Assembly: GCA_036723975.1 (NCBI GenBank)
Contig: DAIMGJ010000026.1
Coordinates: forward strand, 1-18,073
Reading direction: 5' to 3'
From: JAILEN01 sp036723975
GTDB taxonomy: Bacteria > Bacillota > Clostridia > Lachnospirales > Lachnospiraceae
DNA length: 18,073 bases
The notes under the pieces were generated by a model. The model ran no database searches. It worked only from the letters and a program-made list of their open reading frames with translations, and was not told the origin of the DNA. The position numbers were made by a program, and so were the translations under genes. Positions 6,170 through 13,412 of this stretch are shown piece after piece; the stretch's first letter is position 1; each line of letters starts with the position of its first letter.

Positions 6170-6378
6170 TTACAGAAGAAGATATTAAACGAATTAACGA
6201 GTTATATCATAAGTCTCAAAACGAGGGACTTACCGATGCGGAAAAGGAAGAGCAGCAGAACCTTCGAAAAGCATACATCGAAGCCATGCGCGGAAATATC
6301 AAAAGCCAGTTGGACAGCATTGTGGTACAGCGTCCGGACGGAACTCGTGAAAAGTTAAAGAGAAAGAAAAAGAAGTAG
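6166..6378 (+). CDS. DUF896 / UPF0291 family small protein
   Basis: A 70-residue protein starting MITEEDIKRINELYHKSQNE and continuing GLTDAEKEEQQNLRKAYIEA, the two-helix hallmark of the DUF896 (YnzC-like) family; the C terminus is very basic (KRKKKK). The B. subtilis relatives are small helical cytosolic proteins of unclear role, some within the SOS regulon. TAGGAG lies 8-13 bases ahead. Its ATG overlaps the stop of the truncated acetyltransferase. Confidence 0.88.
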   Translation: MITEEDIKRINELYHKSQNEGLTDAEKEEQQNLRKAYIEAMRGNIKSQLDSIVVQRPDGTREKLKRKKKK

Positions 6379-6385
6379 CAGATTC

Positions 6386-6482
6386 TTGACTTAGCCGTAC
6401 GGCAAAATGTATAATGCAAGTACAGAGATTTAGCCGTACGGCTATATTTATATCGTAACGGAGAATATTTAGCTGTACGGCG
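6386..6482 (+). promoter_or_regulatory. hipBA promoter with three regularly spaced palindromic operators
   Basis: -35 TTGACT (6386-6391), 18-bp spacer, -10 TATAAT (6410-6415). Three copies of AGCCGTACGGCT-like palindromes lie at 6393-6404 (AGCCGTACGGCA), 6432-6443 (perfect) and 6471-6482 (AGCTGTACGGCG). Centres are 39 bp apart in both intervals. The first sits between -35 and -10, the others in the leader before the antitoxin gene. The weakly conserved sequence between copies 2 and 3 (GTAA..ACGGAGA) suggests the array arose from a 39-bp tandem repeat. The antitoxin, alone or with the toxin, is the expected repressor. Confidence 0.8.
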
Positions 6483-6500
6483 TAAAACGGAGATTTTGAT

Positions 6501-6710
6501 ATGAAGATTAAAAATGTTAGTGAGTTTGGAAATATTATAAAACAAAGACGAAAGGCTCTTGGTTATACGCAGAGTGAAATTTCTGAGTCCACAGGTTTGT
6601 CCGTTACGTTTATTTCTGATTTAGAAAACGGGAAAAAGACAATCGAATTTGGAAAAGCGTTAATACTTGCAAATATGCTTGGTTTGGATATGGAAATCAA
6701 GGAGAGATAA
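6501..6710 (+). CDS. hipB: HipB-like XRE antitoxin
   Basis: A 69-residue protein made almost wholly of a Cro/C1-type helix-turn-helix (about residues 8-62: IIKQRRKALGYTQSEISEST, then GLSVTFISDLENGKKTIEFG). It lacks a long tail. HipB proteins bind operators in their own promoter and hold HipA inactive. ACGGAGA (6487-6493) is the ribosome binding site. The toxin gene starts 2 bases after the stop, so the pair is translationally coupled. The three palindromes upstream are its likely binding sites. Confidence 0.88.
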   Translation: MKIKNVSEFGNIIKQRRKALGYTQSEISESTGLSVTFISDLENGKKTIEFGKALILANMLGLDMEIKER

Positions 6711-6712
6711 AA

Positions 6713-7981
6713 ATGAGGGAGCTTAAGGTATACATCGAAATTGATGGCGAGCAAAGAAGAGTGGGCTCAATTACGGGCAATTCTTACGTGGATGCTGTGT
6801 TTCAATATGAACGTGAATACTTGAACTCATCCTATGCTGCACCGATTTCTATTTCTCTGCCTTTTATGGAGGATTCCTTTTCGACGGAAAAAACACGATG
6901 CTTTTTTGAAAGTATTTTGCCGGAGGGCTTTTCCAGAAAAGCGGTTGCCAATTGGATTAAGGCGGATGAAAAGGATTATTTGACGATTCTTTCGGTACTG
7001 GGAAAGGAATGCTTGGGAGCGATTAAAATCGTTGAAAATGATGGGGATGAAACGGCATATTATGAGAAATTGACATTATCCCAAATAAAAAAATTGGCTT
7101 CGGAGGGGGCTACAAAATCAACACAGATTTTGATGGAAACACATCTTTCTTTGGCGGGTGCTTCCGGAAAAGTTGGTTTGTATTATGGGGAAGATAAAAA
7201 TTGGTATTTGCCTAAAGGAGATGCACCAAGCACACACATTGTAAAGCAAAGCCACGTTCGACTAAATAAAATCGTTTTAAATGAGCAACTGTGTATGCGC
7301 GCCGCGAAGTATGTAGGAATTGATGTCCCGGAAAGCTTTATTATTAATAGCGGAAATGGAAAGGACGAGGATGTTCTTTTTGCTACGGAGCGCTTCGACC
7401 GAAAGAAAAATACACAAAAAAAGATAGAATGGCATGATGTTCCGTTTCGACTTCATCAGGAAGATTTTGCACAGGCAATGGGTATTCCTTCTGAATATAA
7501 ATATGAAACGGAAAAAACCGGCTATCTTAAGAGAATGATGGAACTGATTCGAGCATATTCATCAAATCCGATTGAGGATCAGAAGAAGCTTTTGGGGCGA
7601 GTTGTTTTTAATTATTTGATTGGGAATACAGATGCACATATTAAAAACTATGCGCTTTTATATGAGACGGATTTAAAATCCGTTCGTTTGGCGCCGGCGT
7701 ATGATATTGTATCAACGTTGATTTATAATACTTCGTCTAATATGTCTTTTTTTATAGGAGATGAGGTTGATATAAACAAAATCTCAAGAAATACTTTTTT
7801 AGATGCTTCGAATGAACTAGGCATAGGTCGAAGACTGGTTGAAAAAGTATTTGATGAAACTTCAAACAGATTTGAAACATCATTAAAAATGGCGGCGGAT
7901 GAAGTCGCAGAAAGTGGCTTTAAAGATGCAAAAAAAATGCAGAAAGAGATTCTCGCATCGGGTGGATATTCAAAAATATAA
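6713..7981 (+). CDS. hipA: HipA-like serine/threonine kinase toxin
   Basis: A 422-residue kinase of full length. Residues 1-105 form the HipA N-terminal domain. LSLAGASGK (145-153) is the phosphate-binding loop, ERFDR (226-230) and HQEDFAQAMG (248-257) are family motifs, NTDAHIKNY (305-313) holds the catalytic Asp307 and Asn312, and APAYDIVS (327-334) holds the metal-binding Asp331. All key residues are present, so it should be active. In E. coli HipA phosphorylates glutamyl-tRNA synthetase and causes growth arrest and persistence; the target here is inferred only. The ribosome binding site AAGGAGAG lies inside the end of hipB. Confidence 0.92.
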   Translation: MRELKVYIEIDGEQRRVGSITGNSYVDAVFQYEREYLNSSYAAPISISLPFMEDSFSTEKTRCFFESILPEGFSRKAVANWIKADEKDYLTILSVLGKECLGAIKIVENDGDETAYYEKLTLSQIKKLASEGATKSTQILMETHLSLAGASGKVGLYYGEDKNWYLPKGDAPSTHIVKQSHVRLNKIVLNEQLCMRAAKYVGIDVPESFIINSGNGKDEDVLFATERFDRKKNTQKKIEWHDVPFRLHQEDFAQAMGIPSEYKYETEKTGYLKRMMELIRAYSSNPIEDQKKLLGRVVFNYLIGNTDAHIKNYALLYETDLKSVRLAPAYDIVSTLIYNTSSNMSFFIGDEVDINKISRNTFLDASNELGIGRRLVEKVFDETSNRFETSLKMAADEVAESGFKDAKKMQKEILASGGYSKI

Positions 7982-7995
7982 GGGGATAAAGCTAA

Positions 7996-8739
7996 ATGTC
8001 TGAGGAGTTAAATGTAAAGGGATTAAATTCCAATCAAATTAAACTGATTGCGATTATCGCCATGACTATCGATCATGTGATCTGGCTTTTGTATCCGGGA
8101 TGTCAAAAGATTTGGTTTGTTATGTTACTGCATGTTATCGGAAGACTTACGGCGCCGATTATGTGGTTTTTTATCGCAGAAGGATTTCATTATACAAGAA
8201 ACGTAAAGAAGTATTTGCTTCGCTTGTTTGGCTTTGCGATTATTTCACATTTTGCATATAACTTTGCGGGAGGACTCCCCATTGTTCCAACGGGATTTTT
8301 TAATATGACAAGTGTGATGTGGCCACTTGCTTGGGCTGTGGTTTTGATGCTTATTTTTACGACGGAACGCATACCACAGTGGGGAAAGATTTTACTTATT
8401 GTTCTGATTTGTTTTATTACTTTTCCGGCGGATTGGTCTACGATTGCAGCCATTTGTCCGGTTTATTTGTATTTGAATCGAGGGAACTTCAAAAAGCAGT
8501 CTCTTATGATGCTTCTATGGGTAGCGGTTTATGCGGCGGTGTACTTTATCTTTATGGATAAGGTATATGGTTTGCTTCAGTTGTGTACACTTCTCTCCTT
8601 GCCGATTTTGAAAAACTACAACGGACAGCGAGGTAACTGGAAGGGCATGAAGTGGCTGTTTTACATTTATTATCCGGCCCACTTGTTTGTAATCGGATTA
8701 TTAAGAGTTTGGATGGGAAACGGAAGTATTTTCCCGTAA
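7996..8739 (+). CDS. TraX-like membrane acyltransferase (copy 2)
   Basis: A 247-residue paralogue of the 5314-6024 protein. Shared landmarks are the D-H pair in IAMTIDHVIW, HVIGRLTAPIM, TRNVKKYLLRL, the NGQ-RG stretch and FYIYYPAHLF. It has an extra charged N terminus (MSEELNVKGLNSNQIK). Eight to ten hydrophobic segments are expected. It starts 15 bases after hipA behind AGGGGATAA. Together the two copies bracket the DUF896-hipBA segment, which suggests that a tandem duplication was later split by insertion. The acyl acceptor is unknown. Confidence 0.85.
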   Translation: MSEELNVKGLNSNQIKLIAIIAMTIDHVIWLLYPGCQKIWFVMLLHVIGRLTAPIMWFFIAEGFHYTRNVKKYLLRLFGFAIISHFAYNFAGGLPIVPTGFFNMTSVMWPLAWAVVLMLIFTTERIPQWGKILLIVLICFITFPADWSTIAAICPVYLYLNRGNFKKQSLMMLLWVAVYAAVYFIFMDKVYGLLQLCTLLSLPILKNYNGQRGNWKGMKWLFYIYYPAHLFVIGLLRVWMGNGSIFP

Positions 8740-8758
8740 GCCCTTTGGAGAGTAGAAA

Positions 8759-9394
8759 ATGAAAACCTACGAATATGGAAATCCAACCGCCTCTGTAGTT
8801 TTCATACAGCCGGTGGATGAGCATGATTTATCGTTTATGGAAAACGAGATAGCGGAAATAAAAAAACATACCGAGAAAGAGTTTTATCTTATTGCAGTGG
8901 GGATAGAAGACTGGAATAAAGACCTTTCTCCGTGGTGTGCACCTGCAGTATTTGGAAAAGAAGACTTCGGGGACGGTGCAAAAGAAACCTTAGATGAAAT
9001 AAAAAAGCTTTGTGCGGATAAAGATAAAACCTATATCATTGGCGGATATTCTTTGGCGGCTTTGTTTTCTCTATGGGCAGTGTATCAAACGGAAATCTTT
9101 TCGGCGGTTGCGGCAGCATCTCCATCCATGTGGTTTCCGGGATTTACGGACTTCATGGAGAATAATGAGATTCTTTGTAATTCAGTATATTTAAGTCTTG
9201 GAGACAAAGAGGAAAAGACAAAGAATCCGGTGATGCAAACCGTGGGATCATGCATCAAAAAAGCGCAGGAACTGTTAAATGAAAAAGGTGTTCAATCGAC
9301 ACTGGAGTGGAACGAAGGAAACCACTTCAAAGATGCGGATATAAGAACGGCAAAGGCATTTGCTTGGACACTTAACAGCTTGACTTTGTTTTAA
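8759..9394 (+). CDS. Small alpha/beta-hydrolase, esterase-like
   Basis: A 211-residue cytosolic-looking protein with a probable catalytic triad: Ser98 in GGYSLAAL (nucleophile elbow), Asp149 in LSLGDKEEK and His189 in EGNHFKDAD. The SPSMWFPGF stretch after the nucleophile resembles the putative-esterase (esterase D/enterochelin esterase) group. No signal peptide is seen. Substrate is unknown. It follows the second TraX-like gene by 19 bases with GGAGAGTAG as ribosome binding site and probably belongs to the same transcript; an esterase next to acyltransferases is suggestive but not proof of a shared pathway. Confidence 0.8.
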   Translation: MKTYEYGNPTASVVFIQPVDEHDLSFMENEIAEIKKHTEKEFYLIAVGIEDWNKDLSPWCAPAVFGKEDFGDGAKETLDEIKKLCADKDKTYIIGGYSLAALFSLWAVYQTEIFSAVAAASPSMWFPGFTDFMENNEILCNSVYLSLGDKEEKTKNPVMQTVGSCIKKAQELLNEKGVQSTLEWNEGNHFKDADIRTAKAFAWTLNSLTLF

Positions 9395-9413
9395 GAATAG
9401 GGAGGGAAAGAAT

Positions 9414-9581
9414 ATGGCAGTTTATCGATGCAGAGTATGCGGATATGTATTTGATGAGGAAAAGGAAGGCAAATCCATTCGGGATATTGATTATTGCCCG
9501 CGATGTAAACAGCCGGATGATAATTTTGTTTTAGTGGAAGAGGAGAAGGAAGATTTATGCGACGGAGAGAACGGGAAATAA
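9414..9581 (+). CDS. Rubredoxin-like small metal-binding protein
   Basis: A 55-residue protein starting MAVYRCRVCGYVFDEEKEG with C6-x2-C9-G-Y and C28-P-x-C31, the knuckles of a rubredoxin-type Fe(SCys)4 site; Asp/Glu-rich elsewhere. The 18-residue gap between the pairs is shorter than in true rubredoxin (about 29) and longer than the rubrerythrin domain (about 12), so rubredoxin-like is as far as I go. The strong ribosome binding site GGGAGGG precedes ATG 9414. Its last 25 bases overlap the next gene in another frame, which points to coupled synthesis with the NimA-like flavoprotein. Confidence 0.8.
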   Translation: MAVYRCRVCGYVFDEEKEGKSIRDIDYCPRCKQPDDNFVLVEEEKEDLCDGENGK

Positions 9582-10054
9582 CAGATGTAAATAGAATTGA
9601 TGCGATTCTAAATGACTGTTTGTATTTGCATCTTGGCTTGGTAGATGACGGAAAGCCTTATGTTGTTCCGTTAAATTATGGGATAGTAAAAGACGAAACA
9701 GACGGACATTATATCCTTTATTTGCACAGCGCAAACGAGGGACGAAAACTGGATATTATAAAGAAAAATCCAACGTGCTGCTTTACCATGGAGCGAAATG
9801 TTGCGCCCTTTGAAGGTCGAGTTGCCTGTCAGTATGGCATGACCTATGAGTGTATTATGGGCACCGGATCCGTTCGTATTGTGGAGGATACGGATGAGAA
9901 GAATATAGCCATGCAGGCACTTATGGAAACACAAACGAAAAAGAAAGAGTTTGTATTTGATGAGAGGCTTCTTTCGATTGTAACGGTAATGCGAATCGAC
10001 GTAGAGACTATCTCTGCGAAGTACAGACCATTGCCGGGAGAAGAGAAAGAGTAA
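9557..10054 (+). CDS. NimA-like pyridoxamine 5'-phosphate oxidase family flavoprotein
   Basis: A 165-residue split-barrel protein: MRRREREITD start, LNDCLYLHLGLVDDGKPYVV then PLNYG, LYLHSANEGRKLDIIKKNP, C-x-x-x around TCCFTMER and a GTGSVRIVEDTDEK strand. This order is typical of the NimA/pyridoxamine-oxidase-like group that binds FMN or heme and includes 5-nitroimidazole reductases; most chromosomal members have no proven substrate. It starts inside the rubredoxin-like gene with GAAGGAAG as ribosome binding site. Co-expression with a possible one-electron carrier suggests a redox pair. Confidence 0.85.
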   Translation: MRRREREITDVNRIDAILNDCLYLHLGLVDDGKPYVVPLNYGIVKDETDGHYILYLHSANEGRKLDIIKKNPTCCFTMERNVAPFEGRVACQYGMTYECIMGTGSVRIVEDTDEKNIAMQALMETQTKKKEFVFDERLLSIVTVMRIDVETISAKYRPLPGEEKE

Positions 10055-10097
10055 TACAAAAAACTTGAGGGAGTATATAAAGTGAGATACCAAGTGA

Positions 10098-10397
10098 TTC
10101 ACTAAAGAATCAAAGACAACACAATATATTTTTGAGGAATATGTTGGATACGAAGTCGATAAAGAGTATCGCGGACATCATTATGCAGCAAAAGCATGCA
10201 AATTGTTATTTGAACTTGCTCGTAAACACGGGATGGAATACATGTATATCACTTGTAATCCGGATAACTGGCCTTCTCGCAAAACGCTTGAGTATTTGAA
10301 CGGTGAATTCTTGGAAATAGCAGAATTACCGGAGGATAATGATATGAGAGTTGAGGACGGCGAAACAGAAAAGTGTATATTTAAGTTTGAGTTATAA
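10098..10397 (+). pseudogene. 5'-truncated GNAT acetyltransferase
   Basis: The frame opens after a stop at 10095-10097 and has no proper start before the conserved core. It contains VGYEVDKEYRGHHYAAKACK, the acetyl-CoA binding motif (Q/R-x-x-G-x-G/A position is R-G-H-H-Y-A), then ITCNPDNWPSRKTLEYLNG and a C-terminal FKFEL. That is the C-terminal half of a GNAT enzyme of about 160-170 residues; the first half is missing. An ATG with no good ribosome binding site exists at 10232 only, inside the fold. It is a different subfamily from the fragment at 6062, so the two are not halves of one gene. Confidence 0.7.
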
Positions 10398-10428
10398 ATC
10401 GAGGTTTGTTGGGTAAAGGAGAATAAAT

Positions 10429-10806
10429 ATGTGGTTTTATATTATGATGTTTATCTGTAACTTATTAATTCCGATTCTCCTGTTGATATGTGGATTCTTT
10501 ATGTCCAAATATCCGCCAAAAGAGATTAATGGAATTATTGGATACAGAACAACTATGTCCAGAAAAAATATGGATACATGGAAGTTTGCACATGATTATT
10601 GCGGTAAGTTGTGGCTTAAACTCGGATTGCTGTTATTAATTCCGACAATTATTATTCAGATACCTTTTTCACATTCGAGTGAAAATGCAATTGGATATAT
10701 GACACTTATTGTTGAAGGAATACAGCTTGTGGCTATATTGGGTTCAATTGTGTTTGTGGAAAGAGCTCTTAAGAAAACTTTTGATGAAAATGGTATCAGA
10801 AGATAA
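10429..10806 (+). CDS. SdpI-family-like membrane protein
   Basis: A 125-residue protein with three hydrophobic segments (about 2-25, 63-82, 90-110). The loop after the first segment reads IIGYRTTMSRKNMDTWKFAH, the signature of the SdpI/YhfL-like family. In B. subtilis SdpI gives immunity to the SdpC toxin and sequesters its repressor; most relatives are of unknown role. AAAGGAGAA precedes the ATG. It is the last gene before the mobile element and is complete, so the element inserted downstream of it. Confidence 0.75.
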   Translation: MWFYIMMFICNLLIPILLLICGFFMSKYPPKEINGIIGYRTTMSRKNMDTWKFAHDYCGKLWLKLGLLLLIPTIIIQIPFSHSSENAIGYMTLIVEGIQLVAILGSIVFVERALKKTFDENGIRR

Positions 10807-10823
10807 ATCGAGATTTGTCTAAC

Positions 10824-10935
10824 TGATCCGCTAACTTTCCCTTATTTACAAGGCTTGTGAGCCTTTATATAGTGATCGGATTGCGGTTTTCCCTTGTTTT
10901 TGCCCTTATGAGGTAGATACAAGGGAAACTTTTTT
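10824..10935. other. Candidate attachment-site region with repeated TTTCCCTT motifs
   Basis: TTTCCCTT occurs at 10836-10843 and 10888-10895 and inverted as AAGGGAAA at 10921-10928. Each direct copy is preceded by TGATC (10824 and 10873), giving an imperfect direct repeat 49-52 bp apart. A small hairpin AAGGCT-TGTG-AGCCTT lies at 10850-10865. The region sits directly at the 3' end of the integrase gene, where attL or attR is normally found. Which base pair is the crossover core cannot be decided without the other end or an empty site. Confidence 0.45.
10886..10935 (+). terminator. Terminator-like hairpin at the element edge
   Basis: GTTTTCCCTTG (10886-10896) pairs with CAAGGGAAAC (10920-10929), with a 23-nt loop, followed by six T (10930-10935). 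It would stop plus-strand transcription from the SdpI-like gene from entering the integrase in antisense. The T run overlaps the integrase stop codon. The same arms are part of the TTTCCCTT repeat set, so it may have a recombination role instead. Confidence 0.6.
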
Positions 10936-12223
10936 ATCCGACTACTTTATCCAAGAGTTTTGCACTGCTTTTCTTGGATTCTCTTGAACCGTGGGCGTAT
11001 ATGTTCATTGTGGTACTTACATCCGAGTGACCGAGCATTTCCTGCACATCCTTCGGCATGGCTCCGTTCGTCAGCATGTTTGTTGTGTAAGTGTGGCGGA
11101 GCATGTGGAAGTGAAAGCCTTCCAGTTCCGGTACATGTTTGGAAGCTGATCTGCAGGCATCTGAGATGGTAGCAGGTATTTCGAGGCTTCCGTCTTCACG
11201 CTTACATACGAAGTCGATCTCCTGATAATCGGGAGGAACCATATCCTCCCCACTTAAGTGGTAGAATTCGTAGTGGATGCGGTTCTTTTCTTTGACTTCG
11301 CGGTAGTAGTTGTGATGATACAGTGTGCCGTAACGGAGTCTGTTTTTGTGCTGTTCTTTCTTGGCCTTTCTTAAGATTTCAGTAAGAGTGTCTCCGAAAT
11401 CCACGATACGAACCTTGCCACGCTTGGTAGGCCCAATCTCAGTGGTGTGTCTTGCTCCGTTGTAACGGATGCTTCTGCGGACTGTGAGATACTGTTCATC
11501 AAGGTTGATGTCCTGCCAGGTAAGCCCAGCCACTTCTCCGATGCGAAGTCCTGTGAAGTATGCTATCTGAACCGGTAGGATGGCATCCTTGCTTCTTTTT
11601 CCTAAGAAATCTATGAGCTTTTGATATTCCTCAGGGGTCAGAGGCTTGGTAGTCTCCGGTGATTCATCGTCGTCCGCAAACAGTTCCGTATCAGTCACGT
11701 TGCTGTGTATCACCACATAATCCATTGGATTGAATGATATGAGCTGCTTTGGAAATACTGCGAACCGGAATGCTCCGTGCAGTACCGCCGAGTAAGATCT
11801 CATATAGTTCTTGGAGAAGCCGTTTGATGTAAAATCGCCTTCGGTTCCTCCGAACACCAGCAGATCCATGAACTTTTGCAGGTGATCCGATGTGATTGTT
11901 TTAAGTTTCCGCTTGCTGATCGGATGCTTCTTGATTCTCTGGATAGTCTGGAGATAGTTTTCTACAGTGCCGTTGCTTAGTGACCCGGTCTTTAAGTCTT
12001 CCTCGGCCCATATATCAAGCAGATCGCCGAGAGTGGTGTTTTCTGCTTTTGCAATGAACTTCTTTTCTTCGTAGTCCTCCATTGCCTGTCTTAAGAGCTT
12101 TTCCGTTTCACTCTTGCTTTCGGTACCGGTAAACTCCTTCTGTACCAGATTTCCGCTTGCATCCTCAACATAGAAGCGGTAGTACCACTTTTTTCCTTTT
12201 TTTCTTACAGATCCTTTTGCCAT
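10934..12223 (-). CDS. int: Tyrosine recombinase/integrase of the element
   Basis: A 429-residue site-specific integrase. Residues 1-55 (GSVRKKGKKWYYRFYVED) form an arm-binding domain, about 63-165 the SAM-like core-binding domain, and the rest the catalytic domain with R227 (TGLRIGE), K267, H373 and R376 (HMLRH), H399 (GHSD) and nucleophile Tyr409 (MNIYAH). All catalytic residues are present. A 70-residue stretch between about 290 and 360 lengthens the catalytic domain. I chose the ATG at 12223 because AAAGGAG lies 8 bases before it; the in-frame ATG at 12241 would place that site inside the gene. It lies downstream of the regulator gene on the same strand. Confidence 0.93.
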   Translation of the reverse strand: MAKGSVRKKGKKWYYRFYVEDASGNLVQKEFTGTESKSETEKLLRQAMEDYEEKKFIAKAENTTLGDLLDIWAEEDLKTGSLSNGTVENYLQTIQRIKKHPISKRKLKTITSDHLQKFMDLLVFGGTEGDFTSNGFSKNYMRSYSAVLHGAFRFAVFPKQLISFNPMDYVVIHSNVTDTELFADDDESPETTKPLTPEEYQKLIDFLGKRSKDAILPVQIAYFTGLRIGEVAGLTWQDINLDEQYLTVRRSIRYNGARHTTEIGPTKRGKVRIVDFGDTLTEILRKAKKEQHKNRLRYGTLYHHNYYREVKEKNRIHYEFYHLSGEDMVPPDYQEIDFVCKREDGSLEIPATISDACRSASKHVPELEGFHFHMLRHTYTTNMLTNGAMPKDVQEMLGHSDVSTTMNIYAHGSRESKKSSAKLLDKVVG

Positions 12224-12297
12224 AAACTGTGCTCCTTTCATTCACGGGCAATCGGAACTGTTGAAATGCTTTTTACTATAAGATATCTGAATGTGAT

Positions 12298-12918
12298 TTA
12301 TTCTTCGTCGCTGCCAAAGTCAACCATGAGGTTGGCAAGTCTTTCCGATGCCTTCTCAGGGCTCTTTGAGTAGAGTCTTATCACATCTGCGATATCGTTA
12401 TAGGCATTGATGGAATGAGTCACTTCCCTAAGGAACATGATCTCATTGTATTCCTTTACGGAATCAATTCCCATTGCCTTGGCAATATCTTTATTTTGTT
12501 TATCATTCTTATAATTCGCACATCCGAATTTAAAAGAATCAAGGAACAGTTCATACTCCGAGAGTATGTATATGAGCAGGTCTTTTGAGAACGCGAACTG
12601 TTCATCTGACAGTTCTTCCTTATCGCTTACAGATAGTCTTCCCATAAGATCGCGGATTTGCAGATCACGCTTATCTGTGATGTCCGTTTCGTACTCATCG
12701 GTTTCACCTTTGAGCCATTCCACTGATACGTGGAGAGCATCAGCAAGTCCCTCAAGGATGAGTTTCTTGGTGTTGTCGATAGTACCTGCTTCATATCTTT
12801 GAATGGTGGATGTGTTTACATCCATCTTTTCTGCTATGTATTTTTGATGAAGGTTAAGCTCTGTACGTCTCTGCTTGATTCTGCTTCCTATCATCTTGCG
12901 TAAATCTTTATCTTTCAC
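12298..12918 (-). CDS. XRE-family transcriptional regulator of the element
   Basis: A 206-residue protein with a Cro/C1 helix-turn-helix at about 8-66 (RIKQRRTELNLHQKYIAEKM, STIQRYEAG). The rest is helical and acidic and has no recognisable peptidase or ligand domain. It starts at GTG 12918, behind AGGAGG 9 bases upstream. It is divergent from the excisionase gene and 74 bases from the integrase start on the same strand. By position it is the likely master repressor controlling integrase and excisionase. Candidate operators of the form TTGCATAnTGCAA lie in the 250-bp divergent gap. Confidence 0.85.
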   Translation of the reverse strand: MKDKDLRKMIGSRIKQRRTELNLHQKYIAEKMDVNTSTIQRYEAGTIDNTKKLILEGLADALHVSVEWLKGETDEYETDITDKRDLQIRDLMGRLSVSDKEELSDEQFAFSKDLLIYILSEYELFLDSFKFGCANYKNDKQNKDIAKAMGIDSVKEYNEIMFLREVTHSINAYNDIADVIRLYSKSPEKASERLANLMVDFGSDEE

Positions 12919-13028
12919 TTGCTTACGCCTCCTCTTTCGGTGTAAGTGTACCGCTTATCATTACTTTTTTCTGTTATCAAAATCATATTATTCCTGACCG
13001 AAAATCCCTTTCCGGTGGGTACATCTGT

Positions 13029-13064
13029 ACTGTATCACATAACAAAAGAAAATGCAATATGCAA
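13029..13064 (-). promoter_or_regulatory. Promoter of the regulator-integrase unit with overlapping operator
   Basis: Read on the minus strand: -35 TTGCAT (complement of 13052-13057), 17-bp spacer, extended -10 TGA-TACAGT (-10 is the complement of 13029-13034). The sequence TGCAATATGCAA (13053-13064) overlaps the -35 and resembles the TTGCATAATGCAA site before the excisionase gene. A bound regulator would block this promoter, consistent with autorepression. The leader to the GTG at 12918 is about 105 nt. Confidence 0.6.
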
Positions 13065-13095
13065 ATATATAAAACAATATGTATTTGCAATCTGC

Positions 13096-13151
13096 TTGAC
13101 AGTTTTTAAAACCTGCGATATATTCTGCTTAGAAAGAATTGCATAATGCAA
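13096..13151 (+). promoter_or_regulatory. Excisionase/mobilization promoter with operator
   Basis: -35 TTGACA (13096-13101), 17-bp spacer, -10 TATATT (13119-13124). The near-palindrome TTGCATAATGCAA (13139-13151) covers the region just after the start site, and TTTGCAA (13084-13090) lies just upstream of the -35. The site is related to TGCAATATGCAA at 13053-13064, so one regulator probably controls both directions. Confidence 0.65.
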
Positions 13152-13171
13152 ATTGAAAGGAGGGATGAAAA

Positions 13172-13393
13172 ATGCGTGAATCAAAGATGGCATATTCCAT
13201 CGATGAAGCTGCAGAGTGTACTGGTATCGGGAGAAATACACTCCGTAAGTTGATCGAATGGAAGAAGCTTCCGGTACTGAAAGTTGGACGGAAACTTCTT
13301 ATCAGAGCGGATACCATTGAGACCTTCATGGAACTAAACGAAGGGAACGACCTGCGCAATCAGAGTGAGGTAAAAGCTGTGTACAACTACTAA
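13172..13393 (+). CDS. xis: Excisionase-type small helix-turn-helix protein
   Basis: A 73-residue protein with the winged-helix excisionase pattern: AYSIDEAAECTGIGRNTLRK, then IEWKKLPVLKVGRKLLIRAD and a short helix (FMELNEG). Proteins of this type (Tn916 Xis-like) bend DNA at the attachment site and shift the integrase towards excision. AAAGGAGGG (13157-13165) precedes the ATG. It leads the plus-strand operon that continues into the mobilization genes, so excision and mobilization would be switched on together. Confidence 0.85.
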   Translation: MRESKMAYSIDEAAECTGIGRNTLRKLIEWKKLPVLKVGRKLLIRADTIETFMELNEGNDLRNQSEVKAVYNY

Positions 13394-13412
13394 AGAAAGA
13401 GAGGAACAGAAA

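Noticed and set aside
6386..6482. Short CRISPR-like repeats at 39-bp period
   Set aside because: The conserved part is only 12 bp, palindromic, and overlaps a clear promoter directly before an XRE antitoxin, which fits operators.
6062..10397. The two GNAT fragments as halves of one gene split by insertion of the intervening cassette
   Set aside because: The N-terminal fragment is RimJ/RimL-like while the C-terminal fragment belongs to a different GNAT type (RGHHYAAKACKLLF, PDNWPSR), so they do not rejoin into one protein.
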